From Streptantibioticus_A sp037034305 (GTDB lineage: Bacteria > Actinomycetota > Actinomycetes > Streptomycetales > Streptomycetaceae): a DNA stretch of 64,000 bases. Below are positions 17,208 through 25,792 of the stretch, one piece after another. The translations under genes and the position numbers were made by a program. The notes beneath the pieces were generated by a model. It made no database searches. It worked only from the letters and a program-made list of their open reading frames with translations, and was not told where the DNA came from. The stretch is taken from positions 230,996 through 294,995 of the forward strand of contig JBAGJY010000007.1 in assembly GCA_037034305.1 (NCBI GenBank), written 5' to 3'. The stretch's first letter is position 1. Every line of letters begins with the position of its first letter.

Positions 17208-17876
17208 TCACCGGGCGGCGCGCAGCGCGCTCGCCGCGACCGGCCAGTTGGTGTGGAGTTGGTCCAGGTATGACCGGGCCGCCGCGCCCGGTTCGGCGCC
17301 CTGGGCGAAGGCCGCCATGTTGCCGGGGCCGGTGTTGTAGCCCAGGGCGAGCAACTCGTCCTCGGTGTAGCGGCCGACGTGCTCGGCGGGGAGCCGCCGG
17401 GCCAGGTCGTGCAGGTACCAGGCGGCGGCCTCGACCGCGAGGGCCGGGTCGTCGGGCAGCTGCTGCCAGTCCCGGTCGGCGAAGTCCCGGCCCTGCCTGG
17501 CCTCGTCGAAGGCGGCCTTGTGCATGTTGGCGATGCCGAACGCGGCGTCCGGCTTGATGCGCTGCCAGGCGCGCTCCCAGGCTGGGTCATGCGGCTTGTA
17601 CGACTCGTTGTACAGGATCGCCATCAGCAACTGCGGGTCGATTTCCGCTTGTTTGGCGTACTTGATGACCTGTGGGGCGTAGTGGGCCGGGTCCTGGTTG
17701 TCCGGTGTGGGCCGCCCGCTCGGTGTACCGGTGGCGGTGGGGGCGGCCGACCCGCCGGGCTCGCGCGGTGCGCTCGGCGCGGTGCCGTGGTGGCCGCGGG
17801 CGGCGGCCCACCCCGCTACGACCAGCACGGCGACCGCCAGGCCGACACCCCACCGAGACCTGCGCGGCTCCGCCAC
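17208..17876 (-). CDS. Secreted lytic transglycosylase-like protein
   Basis: 222 residues from GTG 17876, preceded by GGGAGGG. A signal anchor (about 10-27) and a Pro/Thr linker lead into a lysozyme-fold domain (about 65-215). The fold shows ILYNES with the candidate catalytic Glu, a GIANMH loop and LGYNTGPGN, which match the E, G-I-A-N/Q and Y-N-G positions of SLT-type transglycosylases. It would cleave peptidoglycan glycan strands. It lacks LysM or other wall-binding modules. It stands alone between the zinc-ribbon gene and the SDR gene. Confidence 0.82.
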   Translation of the reverse strand: MAEPRRSRWGVGLAVAVLVVAGWAAARGHHGTAPSAPREPGGSAAPTATGTPSGRPTPDNQDPAHYAPQVIKYAKQAEIDPQLLMAILYNESYKPHDPAWERAWQRIKPDAAFGIANMHKAAFDEARQGRDFADRDWQQLPDDPALAVEAAAWYLHDLARRLPAEHVGRYTEDELLALGYNTGPGNMAAFAQGAEPGAAARSYLDQLHTNWPVAASALRAAR

Positions 17877-17949
17877 GTCGTGCCCTCCCTGTGCCGCCTG
17901 GACCCTTGTGTACCGGAAAGATACGCCGCGCGGCCGGGTTCGGCCCGGG

Positions 17950-18813
17950 TCAGGCGACCCAGCCCGCGGTGACGGCGAGCGTGGCGGCGCCGTCCAGATC
18001 GTTGAGCTTGGTGGCGACGAAGCCGCGCGCCGCCTCGGAGGTCTGCACGCGCAGCGCGGGACGGTCCCCCTCAAGCGCCTCGACGATCGTCGTGGCGGCG
18101 TCCGCGGGGCTCTGTGCGGCGGCGAACGCGTTCGCCGTGCGGTCCAGGTAGTTGCGCAGCGCCGGTGCGTACGGTCCCGCCGCCCCCAGTGCCGCGGGGG
18201 CGTCCATGTCGACGTTGGCGACGAACTCGCTGGCCACCGCGCCCGGTTCGACCAGGGTGACGGTGACGCCGGTGGTCGCGGCGACCGGGGCGAGTGACTC
18301 CAGGAAGCCCTCGACGGCGAACTTGGCCGCGCAGTAGGCCTCGTTGAACGGCTGGCCGACGACGCCGCCGACGCTGGTGACGGTGATCAACCGGCCACGG
18401 GAGGCGCGCAGGTGGGGGAGGGTGGCGCGGACGACCTCGACCACGCCGAAGAAGTTGACCTCCATCACGGCCCGTACGTCGGCCACGGTCTCCTGCTCGA
18501 TGGTGCCGACGTGGCCCGCGCCCGCGTTGTTGACGACCGCGTCCAGCCGTCCGTGCTCGGCCAGCACGGCGTCCACGCAGGCGGCCACCGAGGCCGGGTC
18601 GGTGACGTCGAGGCGGCGCACCTCGACCAGGTCGGCGACCCCGGCCTGATCGGCGGCGCGGCGCAGGGCGTCGGCGCGGGAGGTGTCGCGCATGGTGGCC
18701 ACGGTGTGCCAGCCCGCTCGCGCGGCGGCGACGGCGGCGGACAGGCCGATTCCGGACGAGGTGCCGGTGATCAGGACGGTCTTGGGCTGGGCGTTCGTGC
18801 TGGTGGAGGGCAT
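17950..18813 (-). CDS. Short-chain dehydrogenase/reductase
   Basis: 287 residues of the classical SDR family. The NAD(P)-binding motif is TGTSSGIG (about 17-24), NNAG (about 93-96) follows, the catalytic Ser lies in TVTSVGG, and the catalytic motif is YCAAK. Substrate unknown. The gene diverges from a MarR regulator (start 18903). Two GT/AC-rich palindromes occupy the 89 bases between them, so expression is very likely under that regulator. Confidence 0.93.
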   Translation of the reverse strand: MPSTSTNAQPKTVLITGTSSGIGLSAAVAAARAGWHTVATMRDTSRADALRRAADQAGVADLVEVRRLDVTDPASVAACVDAVLAEHGRLDAVVNNAGAGHVGTIEQETVADVRAVMEVNFFGVVEVVRATLPHLRASRGRLITVTSVGGVVGQPFNEAYCAAKFAVEGFLESLAPVAATTGVTVTLVEPGAVASEFVANVDMDAPAALGAAGPYAPALRNYLDRTANAFAAAQSPADAATTIVEALEGDRPALRVQTSEAARGFVATKLNDLDGAATLAVTAGWVA

Positions 18814-18840
18814 CCGGGTCTCGTCTCAGACGGTGTGATT

Positions 18841-18884
18841 TGTGTGTGCGTACACACACTAAAGGATGCGTGTGTGTACACGCA
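18841..18884. promoter_or_regulatory. Twin palindromic operators between SDR and MarR genes
   Basis: TGTGTGTGCGTACACACA (18841-18858) and TGCGTGTGTGTACACGCA (18867-18884) are two 18-base palindromes with centres 26 bases apart, in a 44-base stretch of alternating purine-pyrimidine sequence. The spacing is near 2.5 helical turns. Likely sites for the adjacent MarR protein, controlling both divergent promoters. Confidence 0.7.
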
Positions 18885-18902
18885 AGCCATACGATGGGTG
18901 CC

Positions 18903-19364
18903 ATGAGCCGTCGCCCCGACCTGACCATCGGAACCCTGTCCGAGCAGGACCACGCCTTCTACGGCCTGGTGTGGGCGGGCACCACGCTCGCCGCGCGGGT
19001 GGACCGCGAGCTGTCCCGGGTCCACGGTCTGTCGCTGTCCTGGTTCGAGGTGCTGCTGTGGCTCAACGGCCAGAGCGGGCCGGTGGCCTCCTCCGACCTG
19101 GGCGCCAAGACGATGCTCAGCCGCAGCCAGGTCTCCCGCGTGCTGGACGCGATGGTGGCCCGGGGGCTGGTGGAGCGTACGCCGTCACCGACGGACGCCC
19201 GGTCGGTGCGGGTCGAACTCACCGCGCGGGGCCGCGAGGCGTTCCGCGAGGCGGACGCCACGCGCCGGGCGGTGCTGGGACCGGTCTTCACCGAACTGCT
19301 CGACCGGGAGGACATCCAGGCGCTGGAGAGGGTCTGGGGCAAGCTCAAGGGGCGGTCACACTGA
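18903..19364 (+). CDS. MarR-family transcriptional regulator
   Basis: 153 residues with the MarR winged-helix fold. The recognition region is LSRSQVSRVLDAMVARGLV and the wing contains SPTDARSVRVELTARG. MarR proteins usually repress the adjacent divergent gene and are released by small phenolic or oxidant ligands. The two palindromes immediately upstream are its probable operators. ATG 18903 is chosen; an ATG three codons upstream is also possible. Confidence 0.92.
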   Translation: MSRRPDLTIGTLSEQDHAFYGLVWAGTTLAARVDRELSRVHGLSLSWFEVLLWLNGQSGPVASSDLGAKTMLSRSQVSRVLDAMVARGLVERTPSPTDARSVRVELTARGREAFREADATRRAVLGPVFTELLDREDIQALERVWGKLKGRSH

Positions 19365-19476
19365 ACGCATGACAGATGTCATGGCGAACTGAGGACAGCA
19401 GGCCCTGGCGGTCCGTGCTCCCCTCACGCGACCCTGAAGTCGCGTTGCTGGTCCACCAGTTGTGAGGAGTGCGGTC

Positions 19477-20487
19477 ATGCGTCGGCACGGAATCAACTAC
19501 GACACGGGGTTCGATCCGTTCGGGGACGAGAGCAGCCGTGCCCACTTCGATCCCGACGACGTCCGCCGGGACATGGCGGTCATCGTCAACGAACTGCACT
19601 GCGACGCGGTACGCGTCTCCGGCGACGAGCCCGAGCGGCTGTCCGTCGCGGCTGAGGCCGCCGCGGACGCGGGGCTCGAGGTGTGGTTCGCACCGTTCCC
19701 CTGCAACATGCCGCCCGAGCGCCTGATGGCGCACTTCGCCGACTGCGCCCGACGCGCGGAGCGCGTGCGTGCCACCGGTGCCGACGTCGTCTACGTCACG
19801 GGCTGCGAGGTGAGCCTGTTCAACGAGGGCTTCATCCCCGGCGACGATCTCAGGTCCCGCCTGAACGCCATGATGCACTCCCCGCAGCAGTGGTACACGA
19901 CCGCACTCCCCGCGATCACGGCCCGGCTGAACGCCTTCCTCGCCGATGCCGAGGCCGAGGCGCGCAAGCACTTCGGCGGGCCCGTCAGTTACGCGTCCGG
20001 ACCGTGGGAGCAGATCGACTGGACGCCGTTCGACATCGTGGGCGTGGACGCCTACCGCGCCGACTACAACGCGACCACGTTCCTCCAGGAGCTCCGCGGA
20101 CACCTCCGGCACGGCAAGCCGGTGGTCGCCACCGAGTTCGGCTGCTGTACGTACCGGGGCGCCGCCGGTCGCGGCGGCGCCGGATGGATGGTGCTGGACA
20201 AGGGCGCCGACGGCGAACGCCGCTTCAAGGAGCGGCTGGAGCGCGACGAGCGGGAGCAGTCCCGGTACTTCTCCGAACTCCTCCCCGTCTTCGAGGAGGA
20301 GGGCCTGGACGCGGCGTTCTGGTTCACCTACGCCTCCTGGCACCTCATACACGACGGCTCCGACCCGGCCCGTGACACCGACATGGCCGGTTACGGCGTC
20401 CAGGCCGTCCTGCCGGACGGCACGCTCCGCCCGAAGGACGTCTTCCACACCATCGCCGCCGCCTACGCCAAGGCGAAGGGCGACTGA
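19477..20487 (+). CDS. TIM-barrel glycosidase-like protein (often labelled abortive phage infection protein)
   Basis: 336 residues with the look of a clan-A glycosidase barrel. Features are the N-terminal RHGINYDTGF strand, repeated beta-alpha units, an acidic loop VTGCEVSLFN after strand 4, VGVDAYRADY, and VVATEFGC at the expected position of the nucleophile Glu. Similar actinomycete proteins carry the historical label abortive phage infection protein, for which I see no direct sequence support. There is no signal peptide, so it is probably cytosolic. ATG 19477 has GAGGAG seven bases upstream. Monocistronic, with the CHAT gene convergent and five bases away. Confidence 0.7.
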   Translation: MRRHGINYDTGFDPFGDESSRAHFDPDDVRRDMAVIVNELHCDAVRVSGDEPERLSVAAEAAADAGLEVWFAPFPCNMPPERLMAHFADCARRAERVRATGADVVYVTGCEVSLFNEGFIPGDDLRSRLNAMMHSPQQWYTTALPAITARLNAFLADAEAEARKHFGGPVSYASGPWEQIDWTPFDIVGVDAYRADYNATTFLQELRGHLRHGKPVVATEFGCCTYRGAAGRGGAGWMVLDKGADGERRFKERLERDEREQSRYFSELLPVFEEEGLDAAFWFTYASWHLIHDGSDPARDTDMAGYGVQAVLPDGTLRPKDVFHTIAAAYAKAKGD

Positions 20488-20492
20488 GGCCG

Positions 20493-23400
20493 TCAGGCCC
20501 CGATGTGCACATACGGGGCCCAGGCCAGTGGGGCGCGGGGGTAGCGGGACCGCATCCGGCGTATCGCGGTGTGCAGTGCGGCCGCGGTGAAGTCGGTACC
20601 GTCGCGGGCGAGTTCGTCGTAGACGGCGGCCGCGACGTCGGGCGCGGTGGCGTCGTTGATGGGCCACAGGGTGCCGACGACATGGCGGAAGCCCGCGACA
20701 TGGAGTGCGGAGGCGAAACTGATCGCCTCGTTCGCCAGCTGGAGGCCGCCACGCGAGGAGTCACAGGCGGACAGGAAGGCGAAGGACGCCCGGTCGAGAC
20801 GCAGATCCACGATCTCGCGCAGCGTCAGCGGCCGGTCGTACAGGAACAACGCGCCGAGCGAGGGCCGCTCCAGGGCCTGTGCGCCATGGCAGGCGAAGTG
20901 TGCCCAGGAGCAGCGGCTGAGCGCGTCGAGCACCGCCGCCCGGTGAGCGGCCCGCCCGGTGAGCGACTCGGTGTCCGGGTAGCGGGCGAGCAGCTGCGCG
21001 GCCTCGCGTTCGGCGTTCGGCAGGTCCGGCCAGCCCGGTGTGGACGGCAAGGAGACCACCAGCCGCCGGGTCGGGCCGCCGGACGAGGCCTCGAGACGCT
21101 CGCGGGCGTGGAGCAGGGTGCGCAGGGTCGGTGTGTAGGAGGGGACCACCCGGTCCAGCACGCCTTCGCCAACGGCGTGGTGTCCGGCGGCATGCAGGGG
21201 AAGGAGGGTGAACAGTCCGGTGGGGCACCACCACAGCCGGGGCCAACCGACGTCCGGACGCACGCGGTTGGGGAACAACTCGTCCAGTACCGGCCCGGCG
21301 ACGGTGTCCCACAGCCAGCCGAGGGTGTCCGTCACGGTGTCGCGGGCCTCGAACCGTTTCAGCTCTCCGCCTTCGTCACCAGCCTCCAGGGCCTGGACGG
21401 CGGCCAGCGCCTGGATGAACGCCACGGCGCGGTCGGCGAGTTCGCTGGCCGGGCAGGGCAGCGGCAGGACCCGTACACCCGCCCGCGTGAGCACCAGCGC
21501 GTCACAGCGGTAGCGGCTGGAGTTCAGCAGTACGACCGGACCGTGGTCGGCGGCGGCACGCAGGGCGGCGAAGGGCGGCGGGCGCAGGAAGTCACGCAAG
21601 CCCGGCAGTGACCGCACCTCGGCCAGCAGGGCGTCCCGGCGCCGCGCCAGGTCCGCGCGCCGGTCGCTCACGGTGCGGGCGGCCTGGCCGGGTACGGGCG
21701 ACCAGCTGTCGGGTGTGGCCTGCAACGCGTCCTGCACGGCGGCCAGTTGGTCGGCCAGGGCCGGTGCCTCGGCGCGTAACGCGTGGTGGTCGGCGCGGGC
21801 CTCCAGCGCGCGGGCGAGCAGGATGCCGCGCCCCTGCTCCAGCAGTTCGACCGCCCGCTCCGGCTGACCGGCCTGTACGGCGCACGCCGCGGCGTCATTG
21901 GGCAGCGGACCGAAGCGCGACAGGACGCGCTCCTGGTCGTCGCGTTCCGCGCCGCGCCATGCGGCGAGGTCGAGCTGTTCGAGGGCGGCGGCGTACAGCT
22001 CGGTCGCGGTGCCGAAGTCGCCGTCCTCGGCGGCGAGTTCGGCGGCGGCGTCGGCCGCCGTCACCCGGGACACCGCCGGTGCCGACCGGCACGCCGCCGC
22101 CTCCCGCAGCGACCGCAGGGCGAGCCGGCGGTCGGCCGGACGGCCCTCGGCGGTGAACCGGTCGCGCAGCGCACCGCCGAGCTGGATGAGCAGCTGGGCC
22201 CGGTCCGGAAGATCTCCGGGCATTCCGGCGGCAGTGGTCCGCAGCAGTTCGACCGCCTCGTCGAGGGCCGCACGGTCACCGAAGTGGCGGAAGCGGAGTC
22301 GAAGTCCTGCCGCCAGGTCGCTGTGCGCCTTCGGACGCAGGGGGCCGCCCTCCGGCAGGGCGCCGACGGCTGACCGGCTGGCGTCGATGGCCACGCGCAG
22401 GTCGGCCGGGTCGCCCGTGCGCTCGAACCGCCTGTGCAGCGCCCCGGCCAGCCCCAGCAGACACGCGGGCCGGTCCGGATGACCCTCCGCCGTGATCGAC
22501 AGGGCCCGGCGGCACAGCGAGATGATGGTGTCGGTGCTGTCACCTTCGTCGGCGGGGGACATCTGGTCCCGCAGGGCGAGCAGTTGGGCGAGGCTGGACA
22601 GGCGGCTCGGCAGGTCGGGGTGGTCCGCGGCGGTCCCGGCCACCGCGCCGGTCAGTGCCTCGACGGCCTCGTCGAGGGCGGCGGCCTGGCCGCTGTGGCG
22701 GTACCAGAGGGTGAGCGCGGCGCCCAGGTTGGTGCGGTACACGGCGCCGTTGGCGTCACCGGGCGCGGCGAGCGCCACCGCCTGCCGTAGGCCGTCGATG
22801 GCGGACCGGAGCGGTTCCGCTTCCCCGTCGCGCTCGAACCGGCGGATCGCGGTGTGCCCGAGGTTGGACAGGGCGACGGGGTAGTGCGGGTCCGCCCGCG
22901 AGACCAGCGACAGCGCCCGCGCGTTGAGGTGCGCCGCCCGCTGGAGCGCGTGGGCGTCGCCGGTGTACTCGTACTTGCGGGTGAGCACGTTGCCCAGGTC
23001 GGCGCACGCGGCGCCGACCAGCCGGTGACCGGCCGGGGCGACCCGTATGACCAGCAGCAGCACGGCGACGGCGTCGTCCAACGACCGTACGGCACCGTCG
23101 TGTTCGGCCTGCCGGAGCAAGGCGACGGCGTGGCTGGCGAAGCCTTCCAACTCCGCTGCCGTCAACGGCCGGTGGGTGCGTCCCTGCTGCTGGTGGGCCG
23201 AACGGAGCGGGTCCGGAACGAGGTCGGCGGCGAACTGGTAGACCACCAGGGACAAGAAGGCGGCCCGGGACAGATCCTGCGGCTCCTCGGTGCGGGTGTA
23301 CCGGTACCAGTGGAAGACGGAGACCAGGAAAGCGATGTTGAAGGCACGGGCCGTGGGCACCGCGCCCTCGATCGGCGCGTACCAGTCCACCGCCCGGAAG

Positions 23401-23510
23401 AGGCGTTCCGCCAGCGCGTTGGCGTCAGCGTCCCGCAGCACCGCCACATCGCCGTTCTCGACCGCGACCAGCCGGTCCTCCAGGGCGAACGCCATATCCT
23501 CGATGCCCAT
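20493..23510 (-). CDS. TPR-repeat protein with C-terminal CHAT (caspase-like) protease domain
   Basis: 1005 residues. The N-terminal two-thirds is an alpha-solenoid of degenerate TPR-like units. The C-terminal CHAT domain (about 680-1005) keeps the caspase-type dyad: His875 in WAHFACHG and Cys916 in LSACDSS, followed by the conserved VVGTLWPINDA segment. CHAT proteases act in bacterial conflict and programmed-death systems, where the repeat region senses a trigger and the protease cuts a partner. ATG 23510 follows GGGGGG. The gene is divergent from a two-gene operon encoding a Cys-rich protein and a membrane protein (105-base gap), which are its likely partners. Confidence 0.93.
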   Translation of the reverse strand: MGIEDMAFALEDRLVAVENGDVAVLRDADANALAERLFRAVDWYAPIEGAVPTARAFNIAFLVSVFHWYRYTRTEEPQDLSRAAFLSLVVYQFAADLVPDPLRSAHQQQGRTHRPLTAAELEGFASHAVALLRQAEHDGAVRSLDDAVAVLLLVIRVAPAGHRLVGAACADLGNVLTRKYEYTGDAHALQRAAHLNARALSLVSRADPHYPVALSNLGHTAIRRFERDGEAEPLRSAIDGLRQAVALAAPGDANGAVYRTNLGAALTLWYRHSGQAAALDEAVEALTGAVAGTAADHPDLPSRLSSLAQLLALRDQMSPADEGDSTDTIISLCRRALSITAEGHPDRPACLLGLAGALHRRFERTGDPADLRVAIDASRSAVGALPEGGPLRPKAHSDLAAGLRLRFRHFGDRAALDEAVELLRTTAAGMPGDLPDRAQLLIQLGGALRDRFTAEGRPADRRLALRSLREAAACRSAPAVSRVTAADAAAELAAEDGDFGTATELYAAALEQLDLAAWRGAERDDQERVLSRFGPLPNDAAACAVQAGQPERAVELLEQGRGILLARALEARADHHALRAEAPALADQLAAVQDALQATPDSWSPVPGQAARTVSDRRADLARRRDALLAEVRSLPGLRDFLRPPPFAALRAAADHGPVVLLNSSRYRCDALVLTRAGVRVLPLPCPASELADRAVAFIQALAAVQALEAGDEGGELKRFEARDTVTDTLGWLWDTVAGPVLDELFPNRVRPDVGWPRLWWCPTGLFTLLPLHAAGHHAVGEGVLDRVVPSYTPTLRTLLHARERLEASSGGPTRRLVVSLPSTPGWPDLPNAEREAAQLLARYPDTESLTGRAAHRAAVLDALSRCSWAHFACHGAQALERPSLGALFLYDRPLTLREIVDLRLDRASFAFLSACDSSRGGLQLANEAISFASALHVAGFRHVVGTLWPINDATAPDVAAAVYDELARDGTDFTAAALHTAIRRMRSRYPRAPLAWAPYVHIGA

Positions 23511-23614
23511 CCCGGCCCCCCGGACAGATCCCCCCACAGCGGTGTCCTGACTCTATGCGCCAGCCCCCCGCGATTCATAGGATTCCCGCGACTGCGGGGT
23601 TGGAGGGGGGCCGG

Positions 23615-23965
23615 GTGGACGTCACCGGGACCGACGCGCGGGAGTTGGCGCGCTTCTGCGCGCTGCTGCCCGCGCTGCGGGAGCGCGCCGCGGCGGAGGG
23701 CTGGCCGCACGAGTTACGGCACACGCTGCGGCAACTGCGCGAGCGGACCGGGCCGGTGGCCGATGTGCTGCGGGAGTTCTGGCTGGGCCTCGGGCTGCCG
23801 GGGCAGGCTCGCAGCTATGGCGCGGTGCCCGGACAGGAGCCCGCGCCGCCACCGTCCGGCTGCTACGCCTGCCCGCGGCAGCTGTGCAGCAGGACCGTGC
23901 GCCGCGAACCCGGCGGTCCGCGACCGGAGTGCGCGCTGTTCGATGAGCCGCTGGCCTTCGGATGA
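23615..23965 (+). CDS. Small Cys-rich protein of the CHAT locus
   Basis: 116 residues from GTG 23615 behind GGAGGGG. The first 75 residues are predicted helical. The C-terminal part carries C-x2-C-x4-C-x14-C (GCYACPRQLCS to ECALF), which looks like a metal-binding or disulfide knuckle. I do not recognise a family. Its stop overlaps the start of the membrane-protein gene (ATGA), so the two are co-translated, and both diverge from the CHAT protease. It could be an adaptor or effector-associated domain, or a substrate of the protease; this is inference from context. Confidence 0.75.
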   Translation: MDVTGTDARELARFCALLPALRERAAAEGWPHELRHTLRQLRERTGPVADVLREFWLGLGLPGQARSYGAVPGQEPAPPPSGCYACPRQLCSRTVRREPGGPRPECALFDEPLAFG

Positions 23966-24819
23966 ACGCCTTCCTGGCCGAGTTGGGCAAGCGGTTCGCC
24001 GAGCGCTGGATGGCGCTGCTGGTGCTTCCCGGTGCCCTCTACGCGGCCCTGGTGGTGACGGCGCCGCGGCTGGGGCAGCGGCACGCGCTGGACGTGCGGC
24101 GACTGGTGGACGCGGTCGGCGGCTGGGCGAACGGCTACGACCACCGCCCGGTACCGGCGGTGCTGCTGGCCGCCGCGCTGCTGCTGGCCGCGGTGGCGGT
24201 CGGGCTGTTGGCGCGGGCGGCCGGTGCGCTGGTCGAGGCGGTGTGGCTGGCGGCCGGACCGGCCTGGCTGGTCGGCCCGCTGGTGCGCCGCCGGGCGGCC
24301 CGGTGGGAACGGGCGGACCTGGCGGCACGCGGGGCGTCCGACCGGGACGCGGCCGCCCGCGCCGCGGCGCGCAACGCGATCGCGCTCACCCGCCCGGCCC
24401 GGCCCACGTGGATCGGCGACCGGTTGCGCGGCGCGGGGGTCCGGGTGCGCCACCAGTACGGGCTGGACCTGGCGTTCGGCTGGCCGAGGCTGTGGGGGCT
24501 GCTGCCGGAGTCGTGCCGGGCGGACCTGCTCGCCGCGCGGGGCGCGCTGACGGAGGCGGCCGTGCAGACCGGCTGGGGGCTGCTCTACCTCGCCCTGGGT
24601 GCCCGCTGGTGGCCCGCTGCGCTCACCGGTCTGGTGCTTGCCGTCGTCGGCTGGCGGCGCGGCCGGGTGGCCGCCAGCACCCTGGCGGACCTGACGGAGT
24701 CGGCCGTTGACCTGCACGTTCGCGACCTCGCCCGGGCCCTCGGGGTGGACCTTGCGGCCGACCGTGTCACGCCCGCGATCGGCCGTCGGATGAGCGAGGA
24801 GTTCCGCAAGGGCGCGTGA
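23962..24819 (+). CDS. Multi-spanning membrane protein of the CHAT locus
   Basis: 285 residues. Hydrophobic segments lie near 16-35, 64-92 and 200-235. Between them is a long cytosolic Arg/Ala-rich region (about 110-190), and the C-terminal tail is charged. I do not recognise a family. The ATG overlaps the stop of the Cys-rich gene. Coupling with a caspase-like CHAT gene raises the possibility that this is the membrane effector or anchor of a cell-suicide or signalling module, as in other caspase-effector pairs. No pore-forming motif can be identified by eye. Confidence 0.75.
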   Translation: MNAFLAELGKRFAERWMALLVLPGALYAALVVTAPRLGQRHALDVRRLVDAVGGWANGYDHRPVPAVLLAAALLLAAVAVGLLARAAGALVEAVWLAAGPAWLVGPLVRRRAARWERADLAARGASDRDAAARAAARNAIALTRPARPTWIGDRLRGAGVRVRHQYGLDLAFGWPRLWGLLPESCRADLLAARGALTEAAVQTGWGLLYLALGARWWPAALTGLVLAVVGWRRGRVAASTLADLTESAVDLHVRDLARALGVDLAADRVTPAIGRRMSEEFRKGA

Positions 24820-24922
24820 ACCGCGCGAGGGGGCACGCATGGCGTCCGGATTGAACCGCGAACGTCTCGATTCCGTAACCAGGGCCAAACGGATCGGCAT
24901 CGGCAGGGGAGATCGGAGCGTG

Positions 24923-25792
24923 ATGAGGCGAGCGGTGGATTCGGGGCGCGGCCAGGCACGTGGGCGCCTCAATGGTTCGGCGGACGCCGTGGGGGCGTCG
25001 TCGACGGTCGCCGTCGAAATCAGCCCGTCCACACGGATGTTGCTGGGCACCGTGTTGGCCGTGGTGGCCGGTGCCGTGGGGCTCGGCCTGGTACTGAGCG
25101 CCGGTGCGGGAGTGCGGGGCTTCCTGGACTACTTCGCCGGTGTCATCTCGCTGGTGTCCCTCACCGGAGCCGTGATGTGGGGCGTCATCAGCACCGACAC
25201 GGCCTTCCTCGGACCGCGCAGCCGGTTGTGGGCACAGGGCGTGCACCGGGGGCTCGGCGTCATGTCGCTGGGGTTCCTGGTGCTGCATGTCGGCATCAAG
25301 GTGTCCGAGCAACACGCCTCGCTGGTCACGGCGTTCGTGCCGATCGGGTTCTCCGGCCGCGGGGTGCTGATCGCGCTCGGCGTGGCCGCGGGCTATCTGC
25401 TGGTGCTCGCGGTGGGCACCGGGGTGGCCCGCAGGGCGTTCGCCGCCCGACGGCACCCGGTGCGCTGGCGGATCCTGCACGCGGCCTCGTACGTCTCGTG
25501 GCTGGCGGCGCTGGTGCACGGACTGAAGGCGGGGCGACCCGCCGCGTGGTGGGTCACCGCGTCGTACGTCGCCTGCATGATCGCCGTTACGGCCGTGGTG
25601 GCGGTGCGCATGCGCGGCCCGGCCCGCCAGGAACGCGCCCCGTCGATACGCCGCCCGCCGCTCGGGCCGACCGGTCGCCGCCGTGCGGGCGGCAGGCGCA
25701 GGCGGACGGACCGCAGGACGCGCATGACGGCGAACCCGCCGTACGAGTACGCCCCGGAGAGCAGCCGGACATGGATCGAGGGCCGCCGATGA
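24923..25792 (+). CDS. Cytochrome b-like / ferric-reductase-like membrane protein
   Basis: 289 residues with about six membrane helices (from residue 37 to 255) and histidines placed within helices (VHRGLGVMSLGFLVLHVG and RILHAASYVSWLAALVHG), giving two pairs suited to haem ligation. The basic C-terminal tail is cytosolic. It overlaps the next gene by ATGA. Together they look like a membrane haem protein and its cytosolic flavin/iron-sulfur donor. ATG 24923 is chosen because GGAG lies close upstream; a longer frame starts at 24839 but adds a non-hydrophobic leader. Confidence 0.8.
   Translation: MRRAVDSGRGQARGRLNGSADAVGASSTVAVEISPSTRMLLGTVLAVVAGAVGLGLVLSAGAGVRGFLDYFAGVISLVSLTGAVMWGVISTDTAFLGPRSRLWAQGVHRGLGVMSLGFLVLHVGIKVSEQHASLVTAFVPIGFSGRGVLIALGVAAGYLLVLAVGTGVARRAFAARRHPVRWRILHAASYVSWLAALVHGLKAGRPAAWWVTASYVACMIAVTAVVAVRMRGPARQERAPSIRRPPLGPTGRRRAGGRRRRTDRRTRMTANPPYEYAPESSRTWIEGRR

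Noticed and set aside
19477..20487. Phage-defence gene on the basis of the label abortive infection protein
   Set aside because: The sequence looks like a glycosidase-type barrel; no HEPN, nucleotidyltransferase or other defence motif is visible, so the label is treated as historical.
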